From Pseudeuparius sepicola (Eukaryota > Arthropoda > Insecta > Coleoptera > Anthribidae), in the NCBI GenBank assembly GCA_963920635.1, contig OY987304.1, positions 38,812,365 to 38,876,364 on the forward strand: a stretch of 64,000 nucleotides of DNA. The letters run 5' to 3'. The position numbers and the translations under genes were made by a program. Below the pieces are notes generated by a model, which saw nothing but the letters and a program-made list of their open reading frames with translations, was not told the origin of the DNA and searched no databases. Shown here in pieces: positions 37,601 to 49,600 of the stretch (position 1 is its first letter; the number at the start of each line of letters is the position of its first letter).

Positions 37601-40600
37601 CGCCGGGGCAGCAGAGGTCTCGAGTCCAGTCAATGTTCCAAGGGTGGAAGGCTGTTGACTAAAGAAGCTCGAGAGCGACTTGCTCCTTGAGGGCTGGCTG
37701 GCTCTTCTTATACCCGTCGGCGCTGGCCGGACGGATCGATGCTGGGGGTGGAGTCTCGGCCGGGTCGCGTAGACGGCGGTACCGACCGGCGCGCCCTCGC
37801 GAGGGGTAGTGCGGAGCGCTTTCGTACTACCCGGGGAGCGAGGAGTGGCGGCGTCCGCGCGTTGAAACACGGGTGGTCCTGGTGCTGGCTCCAGGAGGGT
37901 GGTTGGTCGTGTTACAAATGTACTTATTAATCCACACAGGTTAAGGTATTTATTGGCACGTCAGATAACAGGTGAGTTAGTTAGATAAATACAATAAGAG
38001 ATGGCCACGATGTGAAGAACTGCGGCGGTTCGGCCGGGCCGTGGGGCGCCGGGCAGCGGAGAGGTGTTTGGTCGCACTGTTCTACTGGCTCGGGTCCGGG
38101 CAGAGTTCCCAAGGGGGGAAAGCAGAGCCTGAAGCGCCGGGGCAGCAGAGGTCTCGAGTCCAGTCAATGTTCCAAGGGTGGAAGGCTGTTGACTAAAGAA
38201 GCTCGAGAGCGACTTGCTCCTTGAGGGCTGGCTGGCTCTTCTTATACCCGTCGGCGCTGGCCGGACGGATCGATGCTGGGGGTGGAGTCTCGGCCGGGTC
38301 GCGTAGACGGCGGTACCGACCGGCGCGCCCTCGCGAGGGGTAGTGCGGAGCGCTTTCGTACTACCCGGGGAGCGAGGAGTGGCGGCGTCCGCGCGTTGAA
38401 ACACGGGTGGTCCTGGTGCTGGCTCCAGGAGGGTGGTTGGTCGTGTTACAAATGTACTTATTAATCCACACAGGTTAAGGTATTTATTGGCACGTCAGAT
38501 AACAGGTGAGTTAGTTAGATAAATACAATAAGAGATGGCCACGATGTGAAGAACTGCGGCGGTTCGGCCGGGCCGTGGGGCGCCGGGCAGCGGAGGGGTG
38601 TTTGGTCGCACTGTTCTACTGGCTCGGGTCCGGGCAGAGTTCCCAAGGGGGGAAAGCAGAGCCTGAAGCGCCGGGGCAGCAGAGGTCTCGAGTCCAGTCA
38701 ATGTTCCAAGGGTGGAAGGCTGTTGACTAAAGAAGCTCGAGAGCGACTTGCTCCTTGAGGGCTGGCTGGCTCTTCTTATACCCGTCGGCGCTGGCCGGAC
38801 GGATCGATGCTGGGGGTGGAGTCTCGGCCGGGTCGCGTAGACGGCGGTACCGACCGGCGCGCCCTCGCGAGGGGTAGTGCGGAGCGCTTTCGTACTACCC
38901 GGGGAGCGAGGAGTGGCGGCGTCCGCGCGTTGAAACACGGGTGGTCCTGGTGCTGGCTCCAGGAGGGTGGTTGGTCGTGTTACAAATGTACTTATTAATC
39001 CACACAGGTTAAGGTATTTATTGGCACGTCAGATAACAGGTGAGTTAGTTAGATAAATACAATAAGAGATGGCCACGATGTGAAGAACTGCGGCGGTTCG
39101 GCCGGGCCGTGGGGCGCCGGGCAGCGGAGGGGTGTTTGGTCGCACTGTTCTACTGGCTCGGGTCCGGGCAGAGTTCCCAAGGGGGGAAAGCAGAGCCTGA
39201 AGCGCCGGGGCAGCAGAGGTCTCGAGTCCAGTCAATGTTCCAAGGGTGGAAGGCTGTTGACTAAAGAAGCTCGAGAGCGACTTGCTCCTTGAGGGCTGGC
39301 TGGCTCTTCTTATACCCGTCGGCGCTGGCCGGACGGATCGATGCTGGGGGTGGAGTCTCGGCCGGGTCGCGTAGACGGCGGTACCGACCGGCGCGCCCTC
39401 GCGAGGGGTAGTGCGGAGCGCTTTCGTACTACCCGGGGAGCGAGGAGTGGCGGCGTCCGCGCGTTGAAACACGGGTGGTCCTGGTGCTGGCTCCAGGAGG
39501 GTGGTTGGTCGTGTTACAAATGTACTTATTAATCCACACAGGTTAAGGTATTTATTGGCACGTCAGATAACAGGTGAGTTAGTTAGATAAATACAATAAG
39601 AGATGGCCACGATGTGAAGAACTGCGGCGGTTCGGCCGGGCCGTGGGGCGCCGGGCAGCGGAGAGGTGTTTGGTCGCACTGTTCTACTGGCTCGGGTCCG
39701 GGCAGAGTTCCCAAGGGGGGAAAGCAGAGCCTGAAGCGCCGGGGCAGCAGAGGTCTCGAGTCCAGTCAATGTTCCAAGGGTGGAAGGCTGTTGACTAAAG
39801 AAGCTCGAGAGCGACTTGCTCCTTGAGGGCTGGCTGGCTCTTCTTATACCCGTCGGCGCTGGCCGGACGGATCGATGCTGGGGGTGGAGTCTCGGCCGGG
39901 TCGCGTAGACGGCGGTACCGACCGGCGCGCCCTCGCGAGGGGTAGTGCGGAGCGCTTTCGTACTACCCGGGGAGCGAGGAGTGGCGGCGTCCGCGCGTTG
40001 AAACACGGGTGGTCCTGGTGCTGGCTCCAGGAGGGTGGTTGGTCGTGTTACAAATGTACTTATTAATCCACACAGGTTAAGGTATTTATTGGCACGTCAG
40101 ATAACAGGTGAGTTAGTTAGATAAATACAATAAGAGATGGCCACGATGTGAAGAACTGCGGCGGTTCGGCCGGGCCGTGGGGCGCCGGGCAGCGGAGGGG
40201 TGTTTGGTCGCACTGTTCTACTGGCTCGGGTCCGGGCAGAGTTCCCAAGGGGGGAAAGCAGAGCCTGAAGCGCCGGGGCAGCAGAGGTCTCGAGTCCAGT
40301 CAATGTTCCAAGGGTGGAAGGCTGTTGACTAAAGAAGCTCGAGAGCGACTTGCTCCTTGAGGGCTGGCTGGCTCTTCTTATACCCGTCGGCGCTGGCCGG
40401 ACGGATCGATGCTGGGGGTGGAGTCTCGGCCGGGTCGCGTAGACGGCGGTACCGACCGGCGCGCCCTCGCGAGGGGTAGTGCGGAGCGCTTTCGTACTAC
40501 CCGGGGAGCGAGGAGTGGCGGCGTCCGCGCGTTGAAACACGGGTGGTCCTGGTGCTGGCTCCAGGAGGGTGGTTGGTCGTGTTACAAATGTACTTATTAA

Positions 40601-43600
40601 TCCACACAGGTTAAGGTATTTATTGGCACGTCAGATAACAGGTGAGTTAGTTAGATAAATACAATAAGAGATGGCCACGATGTGAAGAACTGCGGCGGTT
40701 CGGCCGGGCCGTGGGGCGCCGGGCAGCGAAGGGGTGTTGGTCGCACTGTTCTACTGGCTCGGGTCCGGGCAGAGTTCCCAAGGGGGGGAAGCAGAGCCTG
40801 AAGCGCCGGGGCAGCAGAGGTCTCGAGTCCAGTCAATGTTCCAAGGGTGGAAGGCTGTTGACTAAAGAAGCTCGAGAGCGACTTGCTCCTTGAGGGCTGG
40901 CTGGCTCTTCTTATACCCGTCGGCGCTGGCCGGACGGATCGATGCTGGGGGTGGAGTCTCGGCCGGGTCGCGTAGACGGCGGTACCGACCGGCGCGCCCT
41001 CGCGAGGGGTAGTTGGTCGTGTTACAAAGTGAGATTTCCTCAGCCGCGATTGTCTTTTCAACGTCCAGGGCTAATATGATTTTCCAAGCGTTAAGCAAAC
41101 CCCGCATTTTATGGGCGAAAAGTGGGTTTTTCGTAAATTAATCGAAAATTACTGCATTTAGGTATAGGAAACCTTACACAAAGTTGTCATCATTTTTAGT
41201 GGTGAATAATATCGCATTAAAAAAATGGGGGTTTCCATTTGAAAATTTCGAGATTTAAGCGCATTTTGAATTTAATTTTTATTCATATTTTGTGAACACC
41301 CTGTATAAGAACGGATTTATTTCTCAGCAGAGATCACTAGGTCAGGGCTTCTGTTACACGATGCCAAAAATTCGTTTTGAAATTTCGCGGTTTCCTCGTA
41401 TAAATTGATTTTAGGTCTGCACCTGTAATTTTTTTCGGAAAAATGCAAATATCTCAAAAACCGTTGGATTTAGACATAGGACATGTTGCATGTTTTTGTT
41501 CCAGAATGATACCTAGAATCCAAAAATGCAATAATCTACAGGGTGTTCCATTTGAGATAAGAAAGTTGATAGCGACTTCCGGTATAACCGGAAGTGCTAG
41601 ATTCACCAAAATATTTTAGTTGAGCAGCGCCCATCGGCATTGGTGAGGTGCCAAATTTTCAGAATTTTCCTACTTTTAGTTTTCCATATATAGATCGATG
41701 CAGTTCGTGGTGGGCCACCCTGTATATTATCCTCCAACCTTCACACATATATCCTTCCATTTTCATAAATTCAACAAAAACGTAAAATAAAAGACAGGTT
41801 TGTTTTGATAAACGCTTGACGCCCAGAACTAATCACAATCTAAGCGCTCCATTAAATTATTCCGAAAATGTCGCGAGATTGTCAGAAATTGCCCGTTTTT
41901 GTCGAGCCGTAGCGAACTTATTTCGACTCTGGGCTCGGAGGCTGGCGTCGTTAGACCGTCCCCCGAGTCTTCAGGTGAGGTTCCGATGCTTCCGGGGCCC
42001 CCAAACAAGAAAAAACATGCGATATCTAAGTGTGGTTCTGGAGGAACTATAACCGGGAATCACCGGGTGTATAGTAGGTTGATGGTTGACTTTCTGTCTT
42101 TGTTTGTAGCATGTTTTTAGAGTAGTATGGATATATTTAGTCTTGGAGTCAAAATAAAGGGCATTTTAACAATGGGGCACCACGTCTATAGGTTTTGACG
42201 TCATTGAATATAACTGTCAAACATGACAGCCGTGAGCAGTCTTTATTAATACCTTAGTCAACGCTCTTGGCGTTGAATGAAGGAAAATACTTAGATGGGC
42301 AACGGCTGTCAAATCTCGACGCCAACAATCCGAGAACAATGAAAATAAGATTGTTGTTGGAGCGACCATGATGTTGGCTGCGAGATAGAGGTTTCTACAT
42401 TCTTTCACTCAACGGTCCAACGACAATATTATTTTCATTATTCTTTGACCATCTCACGTTGTTGGCGTTGATGTTTGACATTCGTTGCGCCTCTTTTATA
42501 TTCCTTCACTCAAAGCTTTTAGCAAAAAAATATTAGTTGTTAAAAAACCGCTGCCAGTGCCTGCCAGTCACGTAGTAATATGGAAGTAAAACGGACCATT
42601 ATTTCAAAATCATTTTGATATACACAATCGCAATGCTATTGCAATACCAAGTTGCAGAGTGGCATAATATATCTACATACGATATAACTTTATAATAATG
42701 GAAATACATACAATAATAAAACTCTTGGTTTCTCCGTTAGCGTGGAAGACAACGGTTTGTGGTCAGCGTTACCTTACGTCGTGATGTGGCTCGTCTCCAT
42801 GAGTTCTGGATGGCTGTGCGACTGGCTGGTTCAAAGAGGATACTTGGGGATAACTTTCGCCAGAAAATTATTTACGAGCATCGGTATGTCCAATCTTTTA
42901 CTTATTTATTTATTATTTACCATAAGCTTCTGTAATTAAAATAATAAATAGTAATAATAATTCTCACCCTCACAATACTTAAAACTAAGAGTAGGTACCT
43001 ACCCCAGAAGCAACCAAATGCTTTTGCGGGGGGAGATCTGAAATTTTAGAATTTTGAAACGTTTATACCAGTTCATGGTGTAGGCAAGTTAGATAAAAAA
43101 ACGACGTTTAGAAGAAAAAATTTATAAAGTTTTGAAATTTTGGATGTGAACTCCCAGTAGGAACCCGAATACAGATCCGAAAAGTTCCCACCCCCCCCCC
43201 CCCCCGGGGGGAGCTTCATCCACTATTGCCCAAAAAAACACCCCCCCAAACGTGACCTTGACGGAGTTTTATGCGTTTTGCACGTGAACCGTAACTCTGA
43301 CGAGAAAAAGTTATAGGACTTTTTAGATTCTCCATTAAATTCTCCACAAAAACTGTCATATATGTTTTTGCGTATCTCCCACCCAACGCGAATAAATGAC
43401 TTTGGAGAATAAACATAGATTTCAGCGGGAACAAAAAATAAGCCTTGCGCCGTCTTTTGCGTCGATTATCTAGAAGAGTAGTAGCGTGAGCAAAAAAACG
43501 TATAGAAGCAAAATTGTAGAGCAGTTCTTTCTATACAAGATCCATATTGGACAAAATATATTTGAGAAGGTATTAGTGGACATATGATGATTTTTTATAC

Positions 43601-46600
43601 CTGTGTATTCTGCACTTTGAGCGTGTTTCCGCACTACCCATCAGGTAGCGCTCTCGGTGCGTTTTTTAAAGTGATTTCCTCTATTATAGGCCTATTCCGC
43701 TAATGAAATATAAATATTTAATCAATTGCCTCTGCAAAATTATCTTGCTCGATGGAATTTAAACAACTCTGCCCATGACAATGAGAACACGTTGTAGAGC
43801 AGTGCAGGCCAATCTTTACACAACGCTTTCCACAGTCCTTTTTACAGCCGCAAGACATGAGTTGCACAATTGAGGCTGGAGCTGGTGCTTGAGTAGTGAG
43901 CACTGGCATTAGAATGTTGTTAGTTTTTCTACCAGCCCCATTCAGTTGCTCTCAAATTTCTTCCTTTCCACAAATGAATTTGATGAAAAACGCGATAGGA
44001 ATGTTGTCTTACTGCATCAGATATAGGTGGTAGTCTGGACAAAATGACTGCATTACTCAACTGGCCAACTAGCTTATTAAATAAAATAAAGCGACAATGG
44101 TTAAAAAATGTCTCTTGTCGGGGTGCCTTATATAGAGCAAGCGTAAATTTCTCCCCAGCTCTTGCACTGTCGCATCTTTTGCCAATGAAGGATTATTGAA
44201 TACGGCGACCACTTCTTGTAAATCCTTTCTAGTATTTATTAGGCATACGGTCTGTGATTTTCCTTTGCCAAAGAAAGCAGACGTGGTGTCGCAGCCGCAC
44301 TAAACGCATGAGCAAATAAAATATTATCTTTGCAATATTTTAAAACTCTCGAGTTTTGTAAGTCCTGGGAACTATACACCCTGAGAACTATACACCCAAA
44401 TATCGCTCTATGTCCTCCAGAGAAAGACATTCGCTTTTTGAGAGACACCCAAGGAAATATTAAGGAAAGGGTGTATAGTTCCCAGGACTTACAAAACTCG
44501 ACAGTTTTAAAATATTGCAAAGATAATATTTTATTTGCTCATACGTTTAGTGGCTGCGATACCACGTCTGCTTTCTTTGGCAAAGGAAAATCACAGACCG
44601 TAAGATTAATAAATACAAGAAAGGATTTACAAGAAGTGGTCGCCATATTCAATAATCCTTCATGGGAAAAGATGACATTGCAAGAGCTGGGGAGAAATTT
44701 ACGCTTGCTCTATATAAGGCACCCCGACAAGAGACATCTTTAAACCATTATCGCTTTATTTTATTTAATAAGCTAGTTACATGGCCAGTCGAGTAACAGA
44801 GTCATTTTGTCCAGACTACCACCTACATCTGATGCAGTAAGACAACATTCCTATCGCGTTTTTCATCAAATTCATTTGTGGAAAGAAAGAAATTTGAGAG
44901 CAACTGAATGGGGCTGTAGAAAAACTAACAACATTCTAATGCCAGTGCTCACTACTCAAGCACCAGCTCCAGCCTCAATTCTGCAGCTCATATCTTGCGG
45001 CTGTAAAAAGGGCTGTGGAAAGCATTTTACATGTGCAAAGATTGGCTTGCACTGCTCTACAACGTGTTCTCATTGTCATGGGCAGAGTTGTTTAAATTCC
45101 ATCGAGCAGGACCATTTTGCAGAAGCAATTGATTAAATATTTATATTTCATTAGTGGAATAGGCCTATAGGGGAAACCACTTAAAAAAAACGCACCGAGA
45201 GCGTTACCTGATGGGTGGTGTGGAAACACGCTCAAAGTGCAGAATACACAGGTATAAAAAATCATCATATATCCACTAATACTTTCTCAAAAATATTTTA
45301 TCCAATATGAATCTTGTACAGAAAGAACTGCTCTACAATTTTGCTTCTATACATTTTTTTGCTCGCGCACTACTTTTCGAGATAATCGACGCAAAAGACG
45401 GGGCAAGGTTTATTTTTTGTTCGCGCTGAAAACTATGCATATTTTCCAAAGTCATTTATTCGCGTTGGGTGGGAGATACGCAAAAAAATTATATGACCAT
45501 TTGTGGAGAATTTAATGGAGAATCTAAAAAGTCCTATAACTTTTTCTCGTCAGAGTTACGGTTTACGTGCAAAACGCAAAAAACACCGTCAAGGTCACGT
45601 TTGGGGGGTGGTTTTTTGGGCGAAAGGGGATGAAGCTCCCCCCGGGGGGGTGGGAACTCTTCGGATCTGTATTCGGGTTTCTACTGGAAGTTCACAACCA
45701 AAATTTCAAAACTTTATAATTTTTTTCTTCTAAAAAGTCTAACTTGCCTACACTACCAAGTACTGGCATATTTCCGAATGGATACGGTGTTGCAGCTTCG
45801 TTGGGACCGGCCATCTTCATAGTGGCGGCGTCGTACTGCGGAGATGACTCCACGCTCGCCGTCAGCATGTTCACCATAGCGATGGGCTTCATGGGCACCT
45901 TCTACTGCGGCATGAAGGTGAACGCGTTGGACTTGTCGCCGAATTACGCCGGCCTCCTGATGGCCCTGGTCAACGGCATGGGCGCCATCACCGGCATAGT
46001 AGCGCCATATCTGGCTGGGGCTATTACCGAACACGTGAGTAAAGCGCAGAGATATGGAATCTCCATATCTCTGGTAAAGCGGCGTTCGTTCGCTTGGCTT
46101 GAAAATAACCTCCTGTAAATATATTGTTGTTTGTTTGTTTATTGTAAGTAGTAAATAACGAGTGTTCATTTAAAGTCGACCTCAAAGTAGCCTATAGGTA
46201 ATAGTGAAAACGTATGTCTCTACTTAATTTGTTTCATTAGAGCTACCATGTAAACAACATATCAAGCGAATTTTACGTGAACCAATTTGGGGTATGGGAC
46301 AAGTTCTTTGCTTGTCAATCTGATAGCCCAGGTTCAAACCCCAACCATTCCTAATTTTTTTATTTTATAAATAAAAACCAAAATCAAATAAATACATTTT
46401 AATAGACAAAAAACACATTTTAGGAAGCATTTCAAAAATTGGCGAAAATGACCCCCACCTTGTTCCAAACATTTCTAGCAGCTTTTTCGAACAGAATTGA
46501 AAACATTTTCAAGAACATAAAGATAAGAAGATAAGAACATAAAGATTATCATTTATTTCTTTCCTTGATTTTTCCGAAATCGTCTCCTGTAGTTGATCAA

Positions 46601-49600
46601 AGTTGTGTCGAACTTGGAAAATAGTTTTCTCCACAAAAATAAATGGCAAGGGTTATGTCCCAAGATCTCGAAGAAAATTTGTGTTCACCAGGAGATTTAA
46701 AAAAAATGTCCCTAACATAATCAACGATTCACCAGCAGTGTGTGTGCTGGTGCTCTAGCACCATCTTTTTGAAAATGAACTCTACCAATTTCATTGTCAA
46801 GCTGTCAAGCTTCACCAGCAGTGTGTGTGCTGGTGCTCTAGCACCATCTTGTTGAAAATGAACTCTACCAATTTCATTGTCAAGCTGATTTATAAGATGT
46901 GTAATAATTTCTTCTCTATACCTTTAAGCAGTTAGTGTCCCACTAATGAAAATTGGACCGACTATTCTTCTTCGGCCAACAACACGCCAAACACCAACTT
47001 TCTATAGATGGAGAGAGGTTTCGACAAAAAAAACTGGTTTTTCATAACTCCACATTCGCATATTTTGAGATTTTTTTTAACATAGCCGGTGAGATGAAAG
47101 CAGGCTTCGTCGGAGAAGAAAATTATCTCCAGGTTATTGCCGTTATAGTTCGCAAAACTCTGCTCTACGCGGATAATCAACATCACGAATTTCTTGACAG
47201 CAAGTTAAGAGGTAGGGACGCAGATGGAAGTTTTTTAAACACTTTGACAGGTACCAACAGATACTCCAGCTAGCTGCTACAGATGTTCGGAAGCCTCCTC
47301 CATAACCTGCAGGACATTTTCCTTGAGCTTCTGCGTTTGCACTGTCGTTCGGCCACTTCCCTTCTTTCGTTCCACGCTCTCTTTTCTCGGAAAAGCGACA
47401 CAATGCGACAAGAATACTTAAACATATTGTATCCAACGTTGTTGCGGTCCCCATGAATGTGTTCTTGAAAATCCTGATATAGACCGTCAGATAGTGACAG
47501 ATTTAAGTGCCCCATTTTCGCATACAAGCCTCGAAGAGGGTTGAAAAGTACATCGATGTTGCGTAGAATGGAGGGAAATTTACGAGTGGCCCCCAGGGGA
47601 CAACAAATGGAAAATTCGATTTTCCTATATAATATATAGGTATACAGGGTGGCCCATTTGAAATGTAAGCACCACCGTAATTTTTTTTATTTTTCATCCG
47701 ATTTTAGCCTTTTTTTTCTAATAGTACGGGAGCCAGCGACCGATTTTTTGTGACAATTCGCGCAAAGTTGAAAACCCGTTTATTTCTTAATTTGTACCCC
47801 GGAAATGCGAATTTTGCTTTTCTGGCTAGCTTTTAGCGGTACAACGTTCCGCTACAGGGCTTCAAAAACTGCAAAAAAGAATAAAAATGACTAAATCGAG
47901 CAAAGCCAAACCTTGTTTAATTTGGTTATGTAGACCGTAAATAGCCATAAAAAACTTTTCTGGCATCATTCCGATGGTGCAAAAGCTTTCTGTTTAACCA
48001 ACGAACACTGCAGAATGGAATCTAAAATGTCTGAGTCGAGCAAAGGTAAACCTTGTTTTATATGTTTATTTACACCATAAATAATCAAAAAAAACTTGTC
48101 TGGCATAATTCTAATGGGGAAAAAGTTGTCTGGCAAGCGATTAAAAGAAGTGCGCGCGATGCCTGTCGGCCGCGGGCGCGCCTATGGAACTACACGCAAA
48201 TTCTATAAAAATACTTCTGTTCGAAACAATTTTAATATTATATATTTGCTAACTATATATTTTGTGTTGAAGAATAACTATTTTTTTTGTAGACAATAAA
48301 TAAATTTTATTGGTTTATTGGTATTTAAATTTTTATTTCCTAAATGGGTAATAAATAAAATACAGAACTTACAATCAGTAAATTTAAATGAGAATACGAT
48401 AATATTTGGATTTGTATAAAATGCCTAGAACAATTAATTGTTCTAATAATAAAGAACAATCAGGGTGGTGATCGATGCCGGCAAGTTGATTGTAAAAATA
48501 TAAAACTTACTCTAAAGATATGGACGCATCAGCCTCTTTTGCTACCTCTACCTCTTTATCCCGATATTTTTTTCCTAGAGCAGTAAAATTCTTGTAGCAC
48601 TTTTGATGAAACTTTTGTACGTCATTAAGATTCTCTGGCAAAACGACGTCGCTATACCGAATATTAAATTTTTTTCTGGCAACAAGAATTGTTTCACAAG
48701 TTTGCAAAGTTTTCGTAGTGAAATCTCTTAAATCTATCTGTGCTGTTTTCTGGCCACAAAATACACAAAAACAACTTTGTTTAGGCCCAGAAAATCGTCC
48801 TTAAGACATTTTACGGTATAAGAATGTAATGCAAAAACTAAATACACTAAATCGACAAAACGCTATACCTAGTATGCACACGATGCCGACTGCAACGGTG
48901 ACGCTTATTCGACAAATGCATGGCCAGCTTTTATTTTTAAACGGAAATTTGACTCGTTTATAGTGAGCTAGGCAACCACATATACACCATGGTGTCTCAA
49001 GGTGAATGCATCCTGTTTTTTTTATTTAAACATTAAAAATCGAAATTATTCATACATAATTAAGAAATATGACAGAATCATCATTTTATATATTATAATG
49101 ATACTATAGAGTTACCCGTGTTTAAATTTATTATAAATTTTCGGCCATAAAAGCCTCAATCCACCTCTTTGTTGTTTGGGAAAACTACAAGTACTTAATA
49201 CTTTACCTACGTTATAGGCCAGGGTAGATAATTTTTGAGACCAAAAAAATCTAGAACAGAATGACACTAATTGGAAAAATAACAGGGAAAATAATTTACG
49301 GGGATTTGAGGTACGGGGTTGGAAGGGGGTGAACTTTTAGGGGTTAGAAAACGGTTTATCGCGATTTTCGGCTAAACTACAACTCCTATAAAAGAAAGTT
49401 AGATGGCAAAGTTGTTGTTGTTGTTTTGTATTTACACTTTTTTCACATAACCTCAAAATATCCGCGGAAAATCTAAATAACCAATTTTTTTGGTTTTTAA
49501 TTTTTATCTCACAAAAAAGATTTTACCGAAATTTGGTGGAAATTTACCGTCTTACCCAAATACGCTGTAATTTTTTCCATTCCATATATTTATTTTTACA

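Larger units (their letters stand above)
43078..45753. mobile_element. 2.7-kb palindromic transposon fragment in SLC17-B intron 6
   Basis: Two arms of about 1.25 kb in inverse orientation (outer GTGTAGGCAAGTTAGA / TCTAACTTGCCTACAC, with a C-run or G-run near each end) around a centre of about 100 bp at about 44380-44470. Each arm carries the same transposon-derived coding sequence, so it is an inverted duplication of one gene fragment. Weak arm similarity may extend to about 45765. It ends only about 42 bp from the exon 7 splice site. Confidence 0.88.

Noticed and set aside
35792..41026. CRISPR-like array
   Set aside because: The 534-bp units are contiguous and have no spacers; the sequence is plainly eukaryotic.
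35847..41061. Ten near-identical minus-strand open frames of 136-147 codons in the array (and 60-70 codon plus-strand frames)
   Set aside because: They span the unit's own TATA box, exist only because the units are copies of one another, have GC-driven Pro/Arg/Ser-rich composition, and the frame changes with a 1-bp difference between units.
43184..43211. Long C-run followed by G-run as a possible functional G-quadruplex
   Set aside because: Mirrored, in shorter form, at the other end of the palindromic element (about 45640), so it is part of the element's arms; no independent evidence for a role.
46285..46355. tRNA-like stretch with GGTTCAAAC
   Set aside because: The T-stem does not pair, there is no A box at the right distance and no acceptor stem; at most a decayed SINE.
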